Positions 31,450 to 32,918 of a DNA stretch of 32,918 nucleotides are shown one piece after another (position 1 is the first letter of the stretch; the number at the start of each line of letters is the position of its first letter). This stretch comes from Pirellulaceae bacterium (GTDB lineage: Bacteria; Planctomycetota; Planctomycetia; Pirellulales; Pirellulaceae): positions 1 to 32,918 of the forward strand of contig JALOQX010000028.1 in NCBI GenBank assembly GCA_025459265.1, given 5' to 3'. The notes under the pieces were generated by a model that had not been told where the DNA came from, did no database searches, and worked only from the letters and a program-made list of their open reading frames with translations. Both the position numbers and the translations under genes were made by a program.

Positions 31450-32859
31450 ATGACTACGAATCTGCCCGATTATGTCGCGTCCGCGCAGCCAGTGCCGCTA
31501 GCCAATCGCGTGCCGTGGTACAAGAGCACGGCGCAGACGTACGCGGGCATCATGTTGTGGTTCGTGTTCTGGCAGAGTGTGCCGGCGAGCGGCGCGCCAG
31601 GCCCGGCCGGCATCCTGGCACAAGGGCTCGGTACGGCACTGCTGGGCGTCATCGCAGCGGCGCTGATCTGTCACTTCGCAAGTTATCTGGCACCGGGTCT
31701 GATGGGCATGAAGACCGGACTGCCGCTGGCCGTGGTCGGGACCTCGACATACGGCGTTCAGGGCGGGTTTCTGATGCCGGGGTTCTTCATGGGCGTGCTG
31801 CAATTCGGCTGGTTGGCGGTGAACTCGTACTTCTCCGCCGAACTGCTGGCCGGACTGGCGAAGCAGCCGTCCGGCTCCCCGGCGCATCTGGCGATTGGCA
31901 CTGTCTGGGCGATTGTGGCGGCGTTCGTGGGTCTCAAAGGCATCCACTACGTGGCCCGCGTCGCGACGTACCTGCCGATCATTCCGCTGGTGATTCTGTT
32001 GATTTTGACGGTCAAGACCTTCTCGGGTGTGGGGAATTTTCAGCCCGATCAGCTGACCGGGGCGTCGGAGGTGGTGGCACCCAGTGCTTTGAGTCTGGTG
32101 CTGTTCGCGATCGCCAACATCGTGGGCTTCTTTGCCACGGCGGGGGCGGCGGGCGCGGACATCGCGTCGAGCAATCGCGACGGGCGTGACGTCCAGTTAG
32201 GCGGTTTCGTCGGTGTGGCCGGCGCGACGATCTTCACCGGCTGCCTGGCCCTGTTGATTGTGGCCGGCACATACGGCGGCGGCCTCATGAGCGGCAAGGA
32301 AATGACGATCGATCCGACCAAGCTGATGGACACGATCATGGGTCCGCAGGTCACGAAGATCTTCTGGCTGCTGTTGGCCATCGCGGCGTTTCCGCCGGCC
32401 TGCTTCAGTTCGCTGATCGCGGCCAACAGCTTCAAGAACACGCTGCCGAAGGTGAATCCGTTCGTGTCGTGCGGCATCGGCACGGCGGCCTCGATTGCCC
32501 TGGTGCTCTCGGGGCAAGCCGGCAACGCGGCCCAGATGTTCGGCATCATCGGGGCCTCCTTCGGTCCGATCTGCGGCGCGATGACCGCCGACTACCTGCT
32601 GGCCGGGCGCCAGTGGCCGGGTCCGCGGGCGGGCTTCAATCCGGCCGGGTGGATCTCCTGGGCGGTGGGATTCGTGGTCGGGGCGATCGACATGATCGCC
32701 GACAAGGTGCCGGCGATGGCGACCTGGAAGTTGAATGTGCCCTGTCCGCCGTTGGCCGCGATCGTTGTCGGCTTCGTGCTCTACATCGTCCTGGCCAAGG
32801 CGGGACTCTTGAGCCGGTCGCTGGAGATGCCGCGCAGTTCGAGCAGCGGCAGGGTCTAA
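31450..32859 (+). CDS. NCS1-type (cytosine/purine/allantoin-like) permease
   Basis: This 469-residue polytopic membrane protein has the NCS1 layout. A soluble N-terminus (VPLANRVPWYKSTAQTYAGIMLWFVFWQSVP) is followed by helix 1, and GLMGMKTGLPLAVVGTSTYGVQGGFLMPGFFMGVLQFGWLAVNSYFSAEL carries the family's early substrate-site helices. FFATAGAAGADIASSNRDGRDVQLGGFVGVAGATIF is the loop and helix typical of the CodB group, and GPICGAMTADYLLAGRQWPGPRAGFNPAGWISWAVGF occurs near the end. These carriers take up nucleobases or related compounds with Na+ or H+. No catabolic partner is visible nearby, so the substrate is open. ATG 31450 has GGGGGAGGA (31436-31444) upstream; the frame from 31414 overlaps that site. 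Confidence 0.85.
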   Translation: MTTNLPDYVASAQPVPLANRVPWYKSTAQTYAGIMLWFVFWQSVPASGAPGPAGILAQGLGTALLGVIAAALICHFASYLAPGLMGMKTGLPLAVVGTSTYGVQGGFLMPGFFMGVLQFGWLAVNSYFSAELLAGLAKQPSGSPAHLAIGTVWAIVAAFVGLKGIHYVARVATYLPIIPLVILLILTVKTFSGVGNFQPDQLTGASEVVAPSALSLVLFAIANIVGFFATAGAAGADIASSNRDGRDVQLGGFVGVAGATIFTGCLALLIVAGTYGGGLMSGKEMTIDPTKLMDTIMGPQVTKIFWLLLAIAAFPPACFSSLIAANSFKNTLPKVNPFVSCGIGTAASIALVLSGQAGNAAQMFGIIGASFGPICGAMTADYLLAGRQWPGPRAGFNPAGWISWAVGFVVGAIDMIADKVPAMATWKLNVPCPPLAAIVVGFVLYIVLAKAGLLSRSLEMPRSSSSGRV

Positions 32860-32918
32860 ATGGACTTGCGTGATTGCGGCAATTTCCGGGTGGCTGGGGA
32901 CGAGCGCAGCGAGCCCCC
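32860..32918. other. Window end, probably non-coding
   Basis: An ATG at 32860 directly follows the permease stop and stays open to the window end (19 codons), but has no ribosome binding site. The last 22 bases (GGGGACGAGCGCAGCGAGCC...) look like part of a GC-rich dispersed repeat cut by the window. Confidence 0.4.

Noticed and set aside
1..32918. tRNA, rRNA, tmRNA, transposase or prophage genes
   Set aside because: I looked for T-loop-like motifs and for transposase or integrase motifs in the translated frames and found none that hold up.

Overview
The window reads as a stretch of core chromosome from a high-GC member of the Planctomycetes, probably Pirellulales-like. This is inferred from gene content and style, not from a database match. 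The pointers are a SecD/SecF fusion with a long Pro/Ala linker, an rny–ymdB pair, a DnaA whose recognition helix reads FGRRSHSTV, a Tat-exported Gfo/Idh/MocA oxidoreductase and a Tat-exported TIM-barrel epimerase, a DUF1570-type metallopeptidase, a divergent Dxs, and many short hairpin and simple-sequence repeats between genes. Lipoproteins, an AsmA-like protein, a DUF374 acyltransferase and DapF indicate a diderm envelope with a DAP-type precursor pathway.

Layout. 1-2180 (+): the 3' end of secDF and a membrane-anchored LysM protein. 2199-4030: a divergent pair sharing a 209-bp promoter region, an exported alpha/beta-hydrolase-fold protein that has lost its catalytic Ser and His (-) and a lipoprotein (+). 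4031-6503 (-): ymdB and rny. 6504-7343: a large non-coding gap with a GC dip and stacked palindromes. 7344-26113 (+): a long co-directional run of tilS, a GT39-type glycosyltransferase, a 1072-residue AsmA-like protein, a small hydrophilic protein, dapF, a DUF374 acyltransferase, xseA, xseB, ispA, dxs, nadK, a secreted protein, a fused ABC permease, a DUF1570 peptidase and a Gfo/Idh/MocA oxidoreductase. 26123-26269: a hairpin-repeat array between convergent genes. 26276-28952 (-): dnaA and a GNAT protein. 29078-30028 (+): an exported PDZ/coiled-coil protein. 30029-30409: a repeat island. 30410-31303 (-): TIM-barrel epimerase. 31450-32859 (+): NCS1-type permease.

The long run can be split by promoter-like sequences. 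xseA-xseB supply the two subunits of exonuclease VII. ispA-dxs-nadK overlap by ATGA and supply isoprenoid precursors, prenyl diphosphate and NADP. GT39, AsmA-like, dapF and the DUF374 acyltransferase are all envelope functions.

I found no clear new defence, mobile or biosynthetic system, and no tRNA, rRNA, CRISPR or transposase. The points most worth a second look are the pseudo-hydrolase (2199-3158), a perfect palindrome centred in the spacer of a strong candidate dnaA promoter (27845-27872), the hairpin arrays and heptad island (26123-26269, 30143-30412), abutting 12-bp palindromes upstream of tilS (6997-7020), and three promoter candidates whose hexamers contain the stop codon of the gene before.
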